DNA of 16,380 nucleotides, from positions 1-16,380 of the forward strand of contig JAMOTU010000224.1 in the NCBI GenBank assembly GCA_027062165.1, written 5' to 3'. The notes under the pieces are model-generated. The model was not told where the DNA came from, made no database searches, and saw only the letters and a list, made by a program, of their open reading frames with translations. Positions 6,558 through 16,248 of this stretch are shown here, piece after piece. Both the position numbers and the translations under genes were made by a program. Positions within the stretch are counted from its first letter, which is position 1, and every line of letters starts with the position of its first letter. This DNA comes from Candidatus Altimarinota bacterium. GTDB lineage: Bacteria > Patescibacteriota > Gracilibacteria > Absconditabacterales > Absconditicoccaceae.

Positions 6558-6585
6558 TTGACATTTTCAATATGCTATATATATT
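6558..6585 (+). promoter_or_regulatory. Sigma70-like promoter of the efflux operon
   Basis: TTGACA (6558-6563) is followed after 16 bp by TATATT (6580-6585), preceded by TATATA. It lies about 50 bp before ATG 6638. Confidence 0.6.
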
Positions 6586-6637
6586 TTAGCTCGGAAGTAA
6601 TCCAAATTTTTATTTATAATTTAATTTTGTGAGATTA

Positions 6638-8566
6638 ATGAAATTTAAAAATTATTTTTGGATTTTAGGGTTGGCTTTTATTTTACTTTTGGGATGATGT
6701 AAAAAGGGAGATAAGATAGGTGATATTTATCAGGTACAAGAAATGAAATATGTTGTTAAAACTTGAATTATGATTTCAGAAAATAGTTTTGTTTGAACTG
6801 TAGAACCTCAATCTCAAACTATGCTTTGATCTCCAGTAGGTGGTAAAATAGTTTCAATAAAGGTAGATGAAGGAGATTATGTAAAATGATGATGGCTTTT
6901 GGCAGAGGTTGATCCGTCGCCTATAATGACAAATTTAAAATCTGCTAATGATATTTTAGCTACTTTGGAAGCAATGTATAAAAATACAGAAGCTATGTTT
7001 GATGCTCAAATAGCTGCAATGAAACAAAAAGTTCAGCAAGCAAAAGCTGCTATGGAAATGGCACAAAAAGCTTTAGAATGAGTAAATAAGTGATTGAAAG
7101 ATACTCATAAAATTACTAAAGAACAATTAGAAACTGCTAAAAAACAAGTAGAACAGGCAAAGGTATGAGTAGAGACTGCTAAAACTAATTTAGAACATAC
7201 TAAAAAAGTTTTAAAACAAAGAGAAAAAGATATTTATTCAAATAGTAAGAATGCTTTAGCCCAAGCTAGAATTGTTGCAACAAATTTCCTTAATTTTGTA
7301 GATGAATTAGTATGAATTTCAGATAAAAACAAACATAAAAATGATATGTTTGAAGCATATTTGGGAGCTAAAAACACTGCTTTAAAAGAAAATATCAAAT
7401 CAGAACGAAGAAAAGTATATTCAGATTATAAAAATTGGAAGAAGGATGTAGATCAATTAATAGAAGATATTAAAAATTCTCCTGATGTTACTGCTGATGA
7501 AAAATTAAAACAAAGAATATATAATGCTTTAAAGCAAACAGAAGGTCTATTTGTAAAACTTAGAAAGTTAGCAGATGATACATATCATTTAATAGATGCT
7601 AGTGTCGCTGCACCTACATTTCCAGCGTCTATGATCAATCAATATAAACAACAAGCAACTAATTTTCAAACTATGATAGAAAAAACTTTGCTTACTGCTG
7701 AATGAAATTATCTTTTAGGTATAAAATGATCTATTCAAGCTATCGAGAATTTTAAGAAACAATCTAAAATGAAGTTGGACCTTTTGCAAAAACAATATAA
7801 AATGGCACAAAAGCAATATGAAACTGCTAAACAGACTTATCAGCAGTATTTAGCAATGTCACAATGAAAAATTGATGAAGTTACAACTAAAAAACAAGTA
7901 ACAGAAAAACAATATGAAATTGCTAAAAAACAATATGAAGAAGCTGTAGCTGGATTAAAAGCTCTTCAAAAACAAAAGGCTACTCAACTTAGTCAAATAA
8001 AAAGTAAGATTGCTCAAGTAAAATGAAATAGATCACAAGCAGCAATTCAGTTGGGTTATACAAAGATAGTGGCACCTTATGATGGTATAATTTTGAAAAA
8101 AATGGCTGATATTGGACAAGTAGTTGGTCCAGGTATGCCTGTGTTTGCTTTAGCTGATGATAAAAAATTAAAGATAAAAGTGTATTTACCTTCTTCTTTA
8201 GCAAACAAAATAAAAGTAGGAGATAAAGTAAGGATATATATTACTGATTTATGAGAATTTTTTACTGGTTTTGTTCATAAGATATATCCTAATGTAGATT
8301 TTATGTCTAAAAGGGTACCAATAGAAGTGTACTTAGAAAATATAGAATGAAAACTTAAAATAGGTATGTATTGAAAAGTTTATTTTTCTTTTGCTCAGTT
8401 AACGGGTTATAAGATACCTAAATCATTTATTGAATATAAATGGGGTGAATATTTTGTTAAATTGTCTGATTGAAAGAAAGTAAAAGTTAATGTAAAACAA
8501 TGTGATGAAAATCGATGTTTGGTAGAGTCAGAAGAGTTAAAAGAATGAATTGTGATTTTAAAATAA
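6638..8566 (+). CDS. Membrane-fusion protein (HlyD/RND adaptor), lipoprotein (642 aa)
   Basis: This is the periplasmic-type adaptor of the efflux pump encoded next. The N-terminus has a hydrophobic stretch and lipobox LLGGC, with Cys21 as the lipidation site; one lipobox Gly is TGA. Residues about 53-92 are the first half of the biotinyl-lipoyl-like domain (SPVGGKIVSIKVDEGDYV). A long alpha-helical hairpin follows. The second lipoyl half is at about 473-505 (YTKIVAPYDGIILKKMADIG, then GQVVGPG), then the beta-barrel (LKIKVYLPSSLANKIKVGDK) and a membrane-proximal C-terminus. At 642 aa it is much longer than AcrA (about 400). The extra length is a helical insertion at about 205-385, between coiled-coil arms, which starts near NALAQARIVATNFLNFVDEL. 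The RND gene follows after 25 bp. ATG 6638 is fixed by the signal sequence. Confidence 0.92.
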
Positions 8567-8591
8567 TTTAAATTTGTAATATATTTTTCTC

Positions 8592-11500
8592 ATGATACGT
8601 AAATTTGCTGAGTTTTGGATAAAAAATGGAAAGATAACAGTCATTTTTATGATAATTTTTATGATTTGGTGAATATTTTCTTGGTTAGTTATACCAAAGC
8701 AATATAATCCTGATATAATTGTCCCAGCTTTTAATATAATAGTTCCTGCACCTTGATATAATGCAAAAGAAGTTGAGAATCTTATTGTAAAACCTTTGGA
8801 AAATAAACTTATGGAGATAGAATGAGTAGAGCACGTTTATTGAGTAGCTCATGCTGATCGGGGTGCAGTAATGGTTTCTTTTTATGTATGAACAGATAAA
8901 GAAAAAGCAACAACAAGGCTTTATAATAAAATTTTTGCTAACATAGACCTTTCTCCTTTGGGTGTTCAAAAGCCTATTATTAAGCCTATTGATCCAGACG
9001 ATATTCCTATATATACTTTTGCTATAACAAAAGATAATTTAAATGTATGTAGTTGAGTTATTTATTCTGGTTGTAAAACTGATATTGATTTAAGAAAAGT
9101 AGCTGTAGATGTATTAGATAAAATTAAATATGTAGAAAATACATCAGTTTTTTATTTAGTTTGATGAGAAAATGACAATATTAATATAAAATTAGATTTA
9201 GATAAACTAGAAGCAAAACATATTGATATAATGCAAGTATGGCAAGCTTTAAAGAAAAATAATATTGTTTTTCCGTGATGAGAAATAAGAAATGATAAAG
9301 AAAAAGAAATTTTACAAGTAGACTGAAATTTGAATGATATAAACAAAGTAGCTAATCTTATAGTGTGATATTATAATGGTTCTCCTGTATATCTAAAAGA
9401 TGTAGCTTTAATATACAAAGGTATTACCAAGAAAAAATATTTTACTTTTTATCAACCTAGTTTAAAATATTCTACACACAATACTTGAATTTTTAAAGAT
9501 GCTATTTTTATTGGTGTGGCTAAAAAAAGAGGAACAAACGCGGTTTTTGTGGTAAACGATTTAAAGGAAAAACTTAAAGAAATTCAAAATGACTTACCAA
9601 AATGATTTAAGATTGTAGAGATACAAAATGAATGAAAAACTGCAAAAGAAGCTACGGATATGCTTTTGATAAATTTGATAGAGTCTATTATAATAGTATT
9701 TTTCGTTTTATGGATATATCTTGGAATAAAAGATGCATTTAATAATGCTATGGCTATTCCTCTTACTTTAGCTTGAACAATTGGTTTAGCTTTAATATTA
9801 GGAGATAATATTAACAGAATTACACTTTTTGCTTTGATTTTAGTATTGTGAATGCTTGTTGATAACTGAACTGTTGTAGTAGAGAATATTACTAGACATT
9901 TAGAGATGAGAACTAAATCTGGTAAAACAACTTTACAAGCAATATTAGATGCTGTAGATGAAGTATGAGTATGAGTTATTTTATCTACTATAACAAGGAT
10001 TTTGGCATTTATTGCGATGTTTTTTGTTACTTGAATGATGGGTCAATATATGGGTCCTATTCCTAAATATGCAATTATTACTCTTACATTGTCTCTTTTG
10101 GTAGCGTTTTCTGTTAATCCGTTTTTATCTTATGTTTTTGCTAAAAGACCTGAAATAAAGGAGGAAAAGAAAGATTGTGCTAAAGATTTAGTTTGTGAAG
10201 TAGAAGATGTTGCTAAACATTGATTACATGAAGTAAAAAGGACTTGGATAGAAAAGAAATATTTGCAAATTATGAGATCATTGCTAGGAGATGAAAATAA
10301 AGTTAAAAGAAAAATATTTAAATTAGCTTTTTGGAGTTTGCTTTTTGCTGTAATAATTGTTCCACCATCTTTGGGAATATTTAAAGCTAGGATGCTTCCA
10401 AAATCTAATAAAGAGCAGATTTATATTTGGATAGATACTCCTAGAAGTCGGAGTATATATCAGACTATGAAAGTTTCTCAGGATTTAGGTAAATTTTTGT
10501 CCTGTTTTACTTATTCAGGTCAAAAAACAGATTTTTGTAGTAGTTTATATAAAATTTTGAAAATTTCAGATGAAGAGACTAAAAGTCTTTCAATTATAAA
10601 ATGAGTTGCTTGGTGGGTAGGTATAGCTCCAGTACCAGATTTTGCTAATACTTTCCGTAGTTCTATGATGAGAAATTGAGAACAATATATTTCTACAAGA
10701 GTAAATCTTATCTCGGTTGATAAGAGAGATATTTCTTCTGAGCAGTTTACGATAGCTATTAGACCGTATCTTAAAAAGTATCTTCTAGCAAAATATCCTG
10801 ATATTAAGGTTAGACTTTTGGAAGATCCTCCTGGTCCTCCTGTAAGAGCTACGTTTATGTTAAGAGTGCAAACAGAATCTGAAGTTGATTATTCAAAACT
10901 AGAGAAATTAGCAGATTGGCTTTATAAAAAATTATTACCTATATTTAAAACGCATCAAGTTGTAGATGTTTATACTTCCAAAGAGCATTATCAAACAAAG
11001 TGGATTATTAAGTTAGATCATGAATTGATTACTAGACTAGGTTTAAATGTAGAGCAAATTGCTTATACTATTTATAATTTTTTTGGATGATGAGTTAAAG
11101 TTTCATTGTATCATGATAGTAATACTAAAGAGCCAATTAATATAGTAATTGCTGGTTTAGATTCTCAAACAAAAGATATAGATACTTTAAAAAAGATTTA
11201 TTTTACTAATAAACAGTGAAAACAGATACCTTTGTTAGAAATTGCTAAAATTATACCTGTAGCTTATGATAAAACTATTTATGATGATGACAGATACCAA
11301 ACTGTCTATATTTATTGAGAGATGGGTGATAATAGCGTAGTATATCCTGTGATTAATATTTATAAGGAGTTTTTAGATCCTGCTTTTTGGGAAGGAAGTT
11401 ATAAACTTTTGAGCTGGGGACCTTATTGATTTTGGATACAAGATATAAAAACAGGTGAGAAATATAGGCTGCGGTGGTGAGGTGAATGGAAACTTACAAT

Positions 11501-11999
11501 GGATACATTTAGGGATCTTGGTATAGCGATGATTATAGCGATTTTGGCTATATATCTTTTGATGGTAGCTCAATTTAGAAGTTTTGCTATAGGTGGTATT
11601 ATAATGCTTACTTTTTTGTTAGGTTTTTTTGGTGTTTTTCCAGGATTTACAATACTTTATCTGCTGAAAAATGAGTATTTTAGTTCTACTAGTATGATAT
11701 GAGTGATTGCTTTGGCTGGTATAGTAGTTGGTAATGCTATTATTTTGTTAGAATATTTGAATGTATTGTTAAAGAGAGGTTTGACTTTAAAAACAGCTTT
11801 ACTTGAAGCCGGAGTGACTAGATTAAGGCCTATAATTCTGACTTCTCTGACAACAGTGCTTTGAGCAACTACTATTTTAGGGGATCCTGTATGGTCCTGA
11901 CTTGCTTGGTCTATTATATGGGGATTGTCAGTTTCTGCGGTATTGACTTTAATAGTAGTTCCTGTGTTTTTATATGATACTATGAAAAAGGCTAAATAA
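8592..11999 (+). CDS. RND-family efflux transporter (AcrB-like, 1135 aa)
   Basis: This is an inner-membrane proton-driven exporter working with the adaptor upstream. It has the duplicated RND layout: TM1 at residues about 15-35, a first large extracytoplasmic loop with PDIIVPAFNIIVPAPGYNAK, TM2-6 (about 355-520), a linker, TM7 near 570-590, a second porter loop and TM8-12 (about 970-1130). The end reads TRLRPIILTSLTTVLG and LIVVPVFLYD, both characteristic of RND. The TM4 relay motif is GMLVDNGTVVVEN, with Asp424 conserved but Asn425 where AcrB has Asp408. In TM10 the AcrB Lys940 position is Gly1047 (VVGNAIILLEYLN). The linker carries Cys529 and Cys535, and both porter halves contain Cys pairs (153/161 and 638/649). 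No outer-membrane factor gene lies nearby. Substrate is unknown. The gene ends 6 bp before the stop of the converging gene. Confidence 0.93.
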
Positions 12000-12005
12000 G
12001 GAATT

Positions 12006-13070
12006 TTAATTAGAGTTTTTATTATTTTTTATATCTTCGAATATGCTTCAATCATAAGTTTTAAGTAATGTTTTAATTATTGTGATACTCCAGAGAAAAA
12101 AAAGTAATAGGTATAATACGAGTCATATATAATCGATAATTTGTATATTAAAAATTTTGTAAATTAGATGTGTAGAAGCTACATATGCTCATAGTGGAAA
12201 TGTAAAAGCCCACCATGACATAGAATAAGGCAATTTTAAATCTTTGATATAATAAATAGTCATTATAATAGCCATTAGGACCCACCATATACCAAATCAC
12301 CAAATAAAAAATCAAAAAGTAAAGAAAGGTTCTTTTAAAGATATAAAATTGTAATTTTTAATTAAGTTAATTAAAGCAACTGTTCCTGCTCAAATAGGTC
12401 ATAAATTTATCCATATAGTAGGAGCTAAAGTAGTAGGTAAAGGATAATGTATTATAAAACGATATAGACATATAGCTAATAATCCTAAATATAAAAAGAA
12501 ACCAGCTCACCATCAAATAAAATTAGTTATTATTATGATTTCCTTTAAAATTCCAGAAGTATAGGGTATTAACATACTTCAGGCTATAGGTATTACAATG
12601 AGTCATACTGGTGGGATAAACCAACCAGGATTTATGTGATCTATTTTTATATCAGTGTTTTTAAATGATAAAAAGGGAACTAACAAAGCAAAAATAATAG
12701 TAAAAAAAGCCCCGAGACCCCAAAAAATTCATCAGATATTTATATTATTATCTATTACGATAAAATTAGCTGCTAAAACTAATAGTCATACACTTATAGT
12801 AGGATAGAAGTTGGAAATGATTGGGTGATATAAGTCTTTTTTGGCATTTTCAGTATAGAATATCCATCTTAAAATCCAAGGTATCAACAAAAAGAAGAAG
12901 AGAAGAATATTAAAGTAAAATAGTAATTGAGATATTGGTTTTAGTATAGGTATATATTGACTATAAAATAAACTTGTAATAGCCAGTATTCAGGTTCACA
13001 TTACAGAAGCAAACCAAGACGGAGAAAAGTTTTTAACGATTTTACATTTACAACTTAGTTTGTTAAACAT
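12006..13070 (-). CDS. TDT family / SLAC1-TehA-like anion channel or transporter (354 aa)
   Basis: This is an integral membrane protein of about ten helices from the tellurite-resistance/dicarboxylate transporter (TDT) family, which includes TehA, Mae1, Ssu1 and plant SLAC1. Visible hallmarks are FSPSWFASVMGTGILAI in helix 1, NPGWFIPPVGLIVIPIAGSM in the middle, TIWINLGPIGAGTVALINLI, and SWWAFTFPLGAYVAST near the end. Several glycines in these motifs are TGA codons. Length matches TehA/Mae1 (320-400). The start at 13070 is fixed by a short Cys/Lys-rich cytoplasmic N-terminus leading into helix 1. The substrate could be nitrate, chloride, sulfite or C4-dicarboxylate; the sequence does not decide. 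It is divergent from the BI-1/ftsK unit across a shared promoter region and convergent with the RND gene. Confidence 0.9.
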
Positions 13071-13113
13071 GGTTATTTATTTAATTGATAAAATGAGTGT
13101 CTCCTTAATTCAA

Positions 13114-13141
13114 TGAATATTGAAACGTTATTAAAAATCAA
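13114..13141 (-). promoter_or_regulatory. Candidate promoter for the TDT-like gene
   Basis: On the minus strand TTGATT (13141-13136) is followed after 16 bp by TATTCA (13119-13114). The -10 is weak. It lies about 45 bp before the ATG. An AAGGAG on this strand near 13104 is too far from the start to act as ribosome binding site. Confidence 0.35.
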
Positions 13142-13200
13142 GAATAAATTTTTGATTTCTAAATTTAACTTACTAAGATATTTATTTTATCTTGATTTTT
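13133..13200. repeat. Inverted repeat in the divergent promoter region
   Basis: AAAAATCAAGA (13133-13143) and TCTTGATTTTT (13190-13200) are perfect inverted 11-mers 46 bp apart. Each arm holds a TTGATT -35-like box facing outward. The 13071-13250 gap holds nothing else coding. Confidence 0.6.
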
Positions 13201-13219
13201 TCTAATAAGATTTTATATT
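13192..13219 (+). promoter_or_regulatory. Candidate promoter for the BI-1/ftsK unit
   Basis: TTGATT (13192-13197) is followed after 16 bp by TATATT (13214-13219), 31 bp before ATG 13251. Spacing equals that of the other promoters in the window. Confidence 0.5.
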
Positions 13220-13250
13220 AATTGAGATTTATATTTTAAATTTTTTTAGA

Positions 13251-13970
13251 ATGTCTTTAAAGGAGCAACTTTTGCAAATTAACCCATCAGAAGCTGTAAC
13301 TTTATCAGAAGCAGAGAAAAAAGTAAAAATAGAATCAACTTTTACAAGAGTATTTAGTTGGTTAGGTATATCGTTACTTTTAGCATTTTGAACAGCTTAT
13401 TGAGTATTTTGGGGAGTTAAAAATGGTTTTATTGAACCTTCTTATATGTTTCCTGTTTTTGTAGGGAGTGCTATTTTAGCATTTGTTTTAGTGATAGTAA
13501 TTTCTTGGTTTTGGGAAAAACTTTCTTATACAGCTTTAGCTGTACTTTTTATCTTGTTTTCAATTTTAGAGTGATTTGGACTTTCAGGAATATTTTTAAC
13601 TTATCAGATAAAGAGTATAGTATTAGCTTTTGGTTTAACTAGTGGCCTATTTTTAGGATTAGTTTTAGCAGGTAATGTACTAAAAGTTGATATAGCTAAA
13701 TGGTCTACTGTTTTGTTAGTAGCACTGGTAGTTCTTATTATTTGAGCTTTAATAAATATATTCTTAGGTAATTCTACTTTGGATTTGATACTAACAGTAG
13801 CTTTTATAGTTGTATTTTCTTTGTTAGTTATATTAGATATTAATATGATTAAGCAAGCTGCATTGGTAGGAGATAAAAGATTAGAAATAGTAATGGCTTT
13901 ATCTTTGTATTTAGATTTTATTAATTTATTCTTAGAGATTTTAAAATTATTAGGTAAATCTGAAGACTAA
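13251..13970 (+). CDS. Bax inhibitor-1 (BI-1/YccA/YetJ) family membrane protein (239 aa)
   Basis: This is a seven-helix membrane protein of the TMBIM/BI-1 family; the bacterial member YetJ is a pH-sensitive calcium leak channel, and YccA modulates FtsH. A polar N-terminus of about 30 residues is followed by TM segments from about residue 36 (SWLGISLLLAFGTAYGVFWG) to the end. The C-terminal helix reads ALSLYLDFINLFLEILKLLG, the usual BI-1 ending, preceded by VILDINMIKQ where the family has a conserved D-[TI]. Length matches the family (220-240). TGA is read as Gly in several helices. The gene is followed 28 bp later by ftsK with no terminator between, so the two are probably co-transcribed. 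Family membership is firm; the function in this organism is inferred only. Confidence 0.88.
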
Positions 13971-13998
13971 ATATTTAAGAGATTAAAAATTTATTTTT

Positions 13999-16158
13999 AT
14001 GGCTAAAAAGAAAAAAAGAAAATCTAGAAAAAGTAAAAAAAAGGTTTTAACAAAGTGGCATATAGCATTGCCACTTGTTTTTGTATCTTTTTTATTTTTC
14101 TTTTCTTTGATTTTTTCGCCAGATTCTCTTGCATACTTAATAGTATCTTTTGTGCCAGTTTTTTTCTTTGGTAAACGATGAACTTTTTTGTTTTTTGCCG
14201 GTATGCTAATTTTAGGTTTATGGATAATTTATGATGAGACTATTTTAAAGAAGTCGCCATTTAAGAAATTTTTTATATTATTAGTTTTACTTTTGCCTAT
14301 ATTTTCTTTTCCTTTACTTTATGATGAGAAGTTGCTACCTTCTCAATTTGGATGAAATCTTTGATATTTAATTTTATATATAGAGAGTAAATTATTTTCT
14401 TGAAATATAAAAGCTATAGAATTATTTTCTATTATTTTGTTTGTAAGTGTTTTTATTTTGTTGTTTTGAAAAACTATTTATAATTTGTTTAAGAAGATAC
14501 CTAAATTTGAATTAGCAATAAAAAGTGAAAATGAAAAAGATATAAAAAATGATATAAGAAAAGAAAAGACATTATTTAATCAACAAAAAGAAAAAATTAA
14601 AGAGAAAGATAAATTAATTGATAAATCTAAAGATAAGCAACTTTTAAAGCAATTGATTAAACAAAAGATTGAAGAAAAACTTAAGCAAAAAGAAGAAGAA
14701 ACTCAGAAAAAACAAATTAAAATTAATTTTCCTGAAGATAAACCTACTTTTGACGTAAACTTGTTGGAATCTCCATCTAGTCAGATACAGATTGACGAAC
14801 AATATTTGATTGAACAGTGAAAGGCTATAGAAGAAAAATTAGCAGAATTTAATATACCAGTAAAAGTAGAAGGTTTTAACATTTGACCTACTGTTTTACA
14901 AATAAAGGTAAAACCTGAAGCTGGTATTAGTATTTCTAAAATAGAACAAAAGAAAAAAGACTTGGCTATGGCTTTAAAGGCAAAATATTTGAGAATATTG
15001 GCTCCTATTCCATGAACAGAGTATGTAGGTATTGAAATTCCTAATCCTAATGCAAGAATCGTAAGATTGAAAGAATTATTAGATTCTACCGAATTTGCTA
15101 AGTCTATGCAAAAGAGTTTAACTAATCTTGCTATTTGAATATCAATTGATTGAAAAAAAATTATAAAACCTTTAGAGAAGATGCCTCATCTTCTTGTAGC
15201 AGGTGCTACTGGCTCGGGAAAATCAGTGGGTATTAACGATTTTATTTTATCATTGATTTATCAAAATACACCATCTGAACTAAAATTTATAATGGTTGAT
15301 CCAAAACAAGTTGAACTTGGTATATATGAATGAATTCCTTATCTTCTTGCCCCTATTATCACTGATCCAGAAAAAGCTGTAAAAGTGTTGAAGTGGGCAG
15401 TGGGTAAGATGGAGGAGAGATATTCCCTTTTGAAAGAAGCAAGAGTTAGAAATATTGATGAATATAATAAAAAAGTTTCTAAAGATAAGAAACTACCAAG
15501 GATTGTAATAATAATAGATGAATTAGCAGATCTTATGATGTCATCATCTTCTAAGAAAGATACTGAAACCGCTATTGCTCGTATTGCTCAAAAGGCTAGA
15601 GCTGTATGAATGCATTTAATAGTAGCTACTCAAAGACCTTCTGTAAATGTTATAACTGGTCTCATAAAAGCTAATATTCCTACTAGAATAGCTTTTGGTG
15701 TTATTTCTCAAGTCGATAGTAGAACAATTCTTGATATGAAATGAGCAGAAGATCTTATGTGAAAATGAGATCTTTTATATATAGATCCTACTACGAAATT
15801 TCCATTAAGAGTTCAGGCTCCTTTTGTTTCTACAGAAGAAGTTGACAGGATTGTAGAATATTTAAGAGACAAATATATGCAATGACTTTCTGAAGAACAA
15901 GTTTATGATCAAGAAATCATAAATATTCTAAATTCAAAAGCTGAAACTGTTTGAGGAGGTGATATTTCAGAAGAAGATGAAGAGTTAGTACAAAAAGCAA
16001 TAGAAATAATAAAACAAACAAGAAAAGCATCTGCTACTTTACTTCAAAGAAAATTGGGTATATGATTTGCTCGTGCTGCTAGAATAATGGATATATTAGA
16101 AGAGAGATGAATTGTATGACCTCAACAATGAGCAAAGCCTAGAGAGATTTATATATAG
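13999..16158 (+). CDS. ftsK: DNA translocase FtsK (719 aa)
   Basis: FtsK/SpoIIIE is a septum-located hexameric ATPase that pumps chromosomal DNA and activates XerCD recombination at dif. After a very basic N-terminus ([13 protein letters not shown]) come about five membrane helices (residues about 21-39, 43-58, 61-78, 90-107 and 139-157). A charged linker of about 100 residues follows (short for FtsK), then the alpha domain (about 275-360) and the RecA-like beta motor. Walker A is GATGSGKS (402-409), Walker B IVIIIDE (502-508), with [12 protein letters not shown] and MKGAEDLMGKGDLLYI after it. The gamma domain (about 655-719) has [20 protein letters not shown] and ERGIVGPQQGAKPREI, the KOPS-reading winged helix. 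TGA codons encode several invariant glycines, for example the three in KGAEDLMGKG. The tag stop is at 16156-16158. All key residues are present, so it should be functional. Confidence 0.97.
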
Positions 16159-16219
16159 ATAAATATCACAGGCTATCTATTTTATTATCACAAACAAATT
16201 TTTAGATATAACAGAAAAT

Positions 16220-16248
16220 AAGTAGTTTAATTTTTAATAATACTACTT
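16220..16248. terminator. Weak inverted repeat between convergent genes
   Basis: AAGTAGT (16220-16226) and ACTACTT (16242-16248) form a 7-bp stem with a 15-nt loop. It spans the stop codon of the minus-strand gene and lies 61 bp after the ftsK stop. No good T-run follows on either strand, so a role as bidirectional terminator is only possible. Confidence 0.25.

Larger units (their letters stand above)
6325..6637 (+). other. Intergenic region between two transcription units
   Basis: The 313-bp gap holds the terminator (6427-6466), a palindrome (6535-6550) and a promoter (6558-6585). The stretch 6467-6534 contains GAGGTTTCGACTGAATAAATG, more structured-looking than the rest, but I see no complete RNA gene there. 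No protein gene is supported. Confidence 0.6.

Noticed and set aside
8685-8969. Minus-strand open frame, also those at 4888-5085, 7989-8204, 9152-9346 and 11373-11573.
   Set aside because: All lie opposite well-supported plus-strand genes and have no family features.
6899-11702. Apparent set of small separate genes and broken efflux pseudogenes.
   Set aside because: The breaks are all TGA; with TGA as Gly the adaptor and RND genes are each one intact frame with family motifs on both sides.
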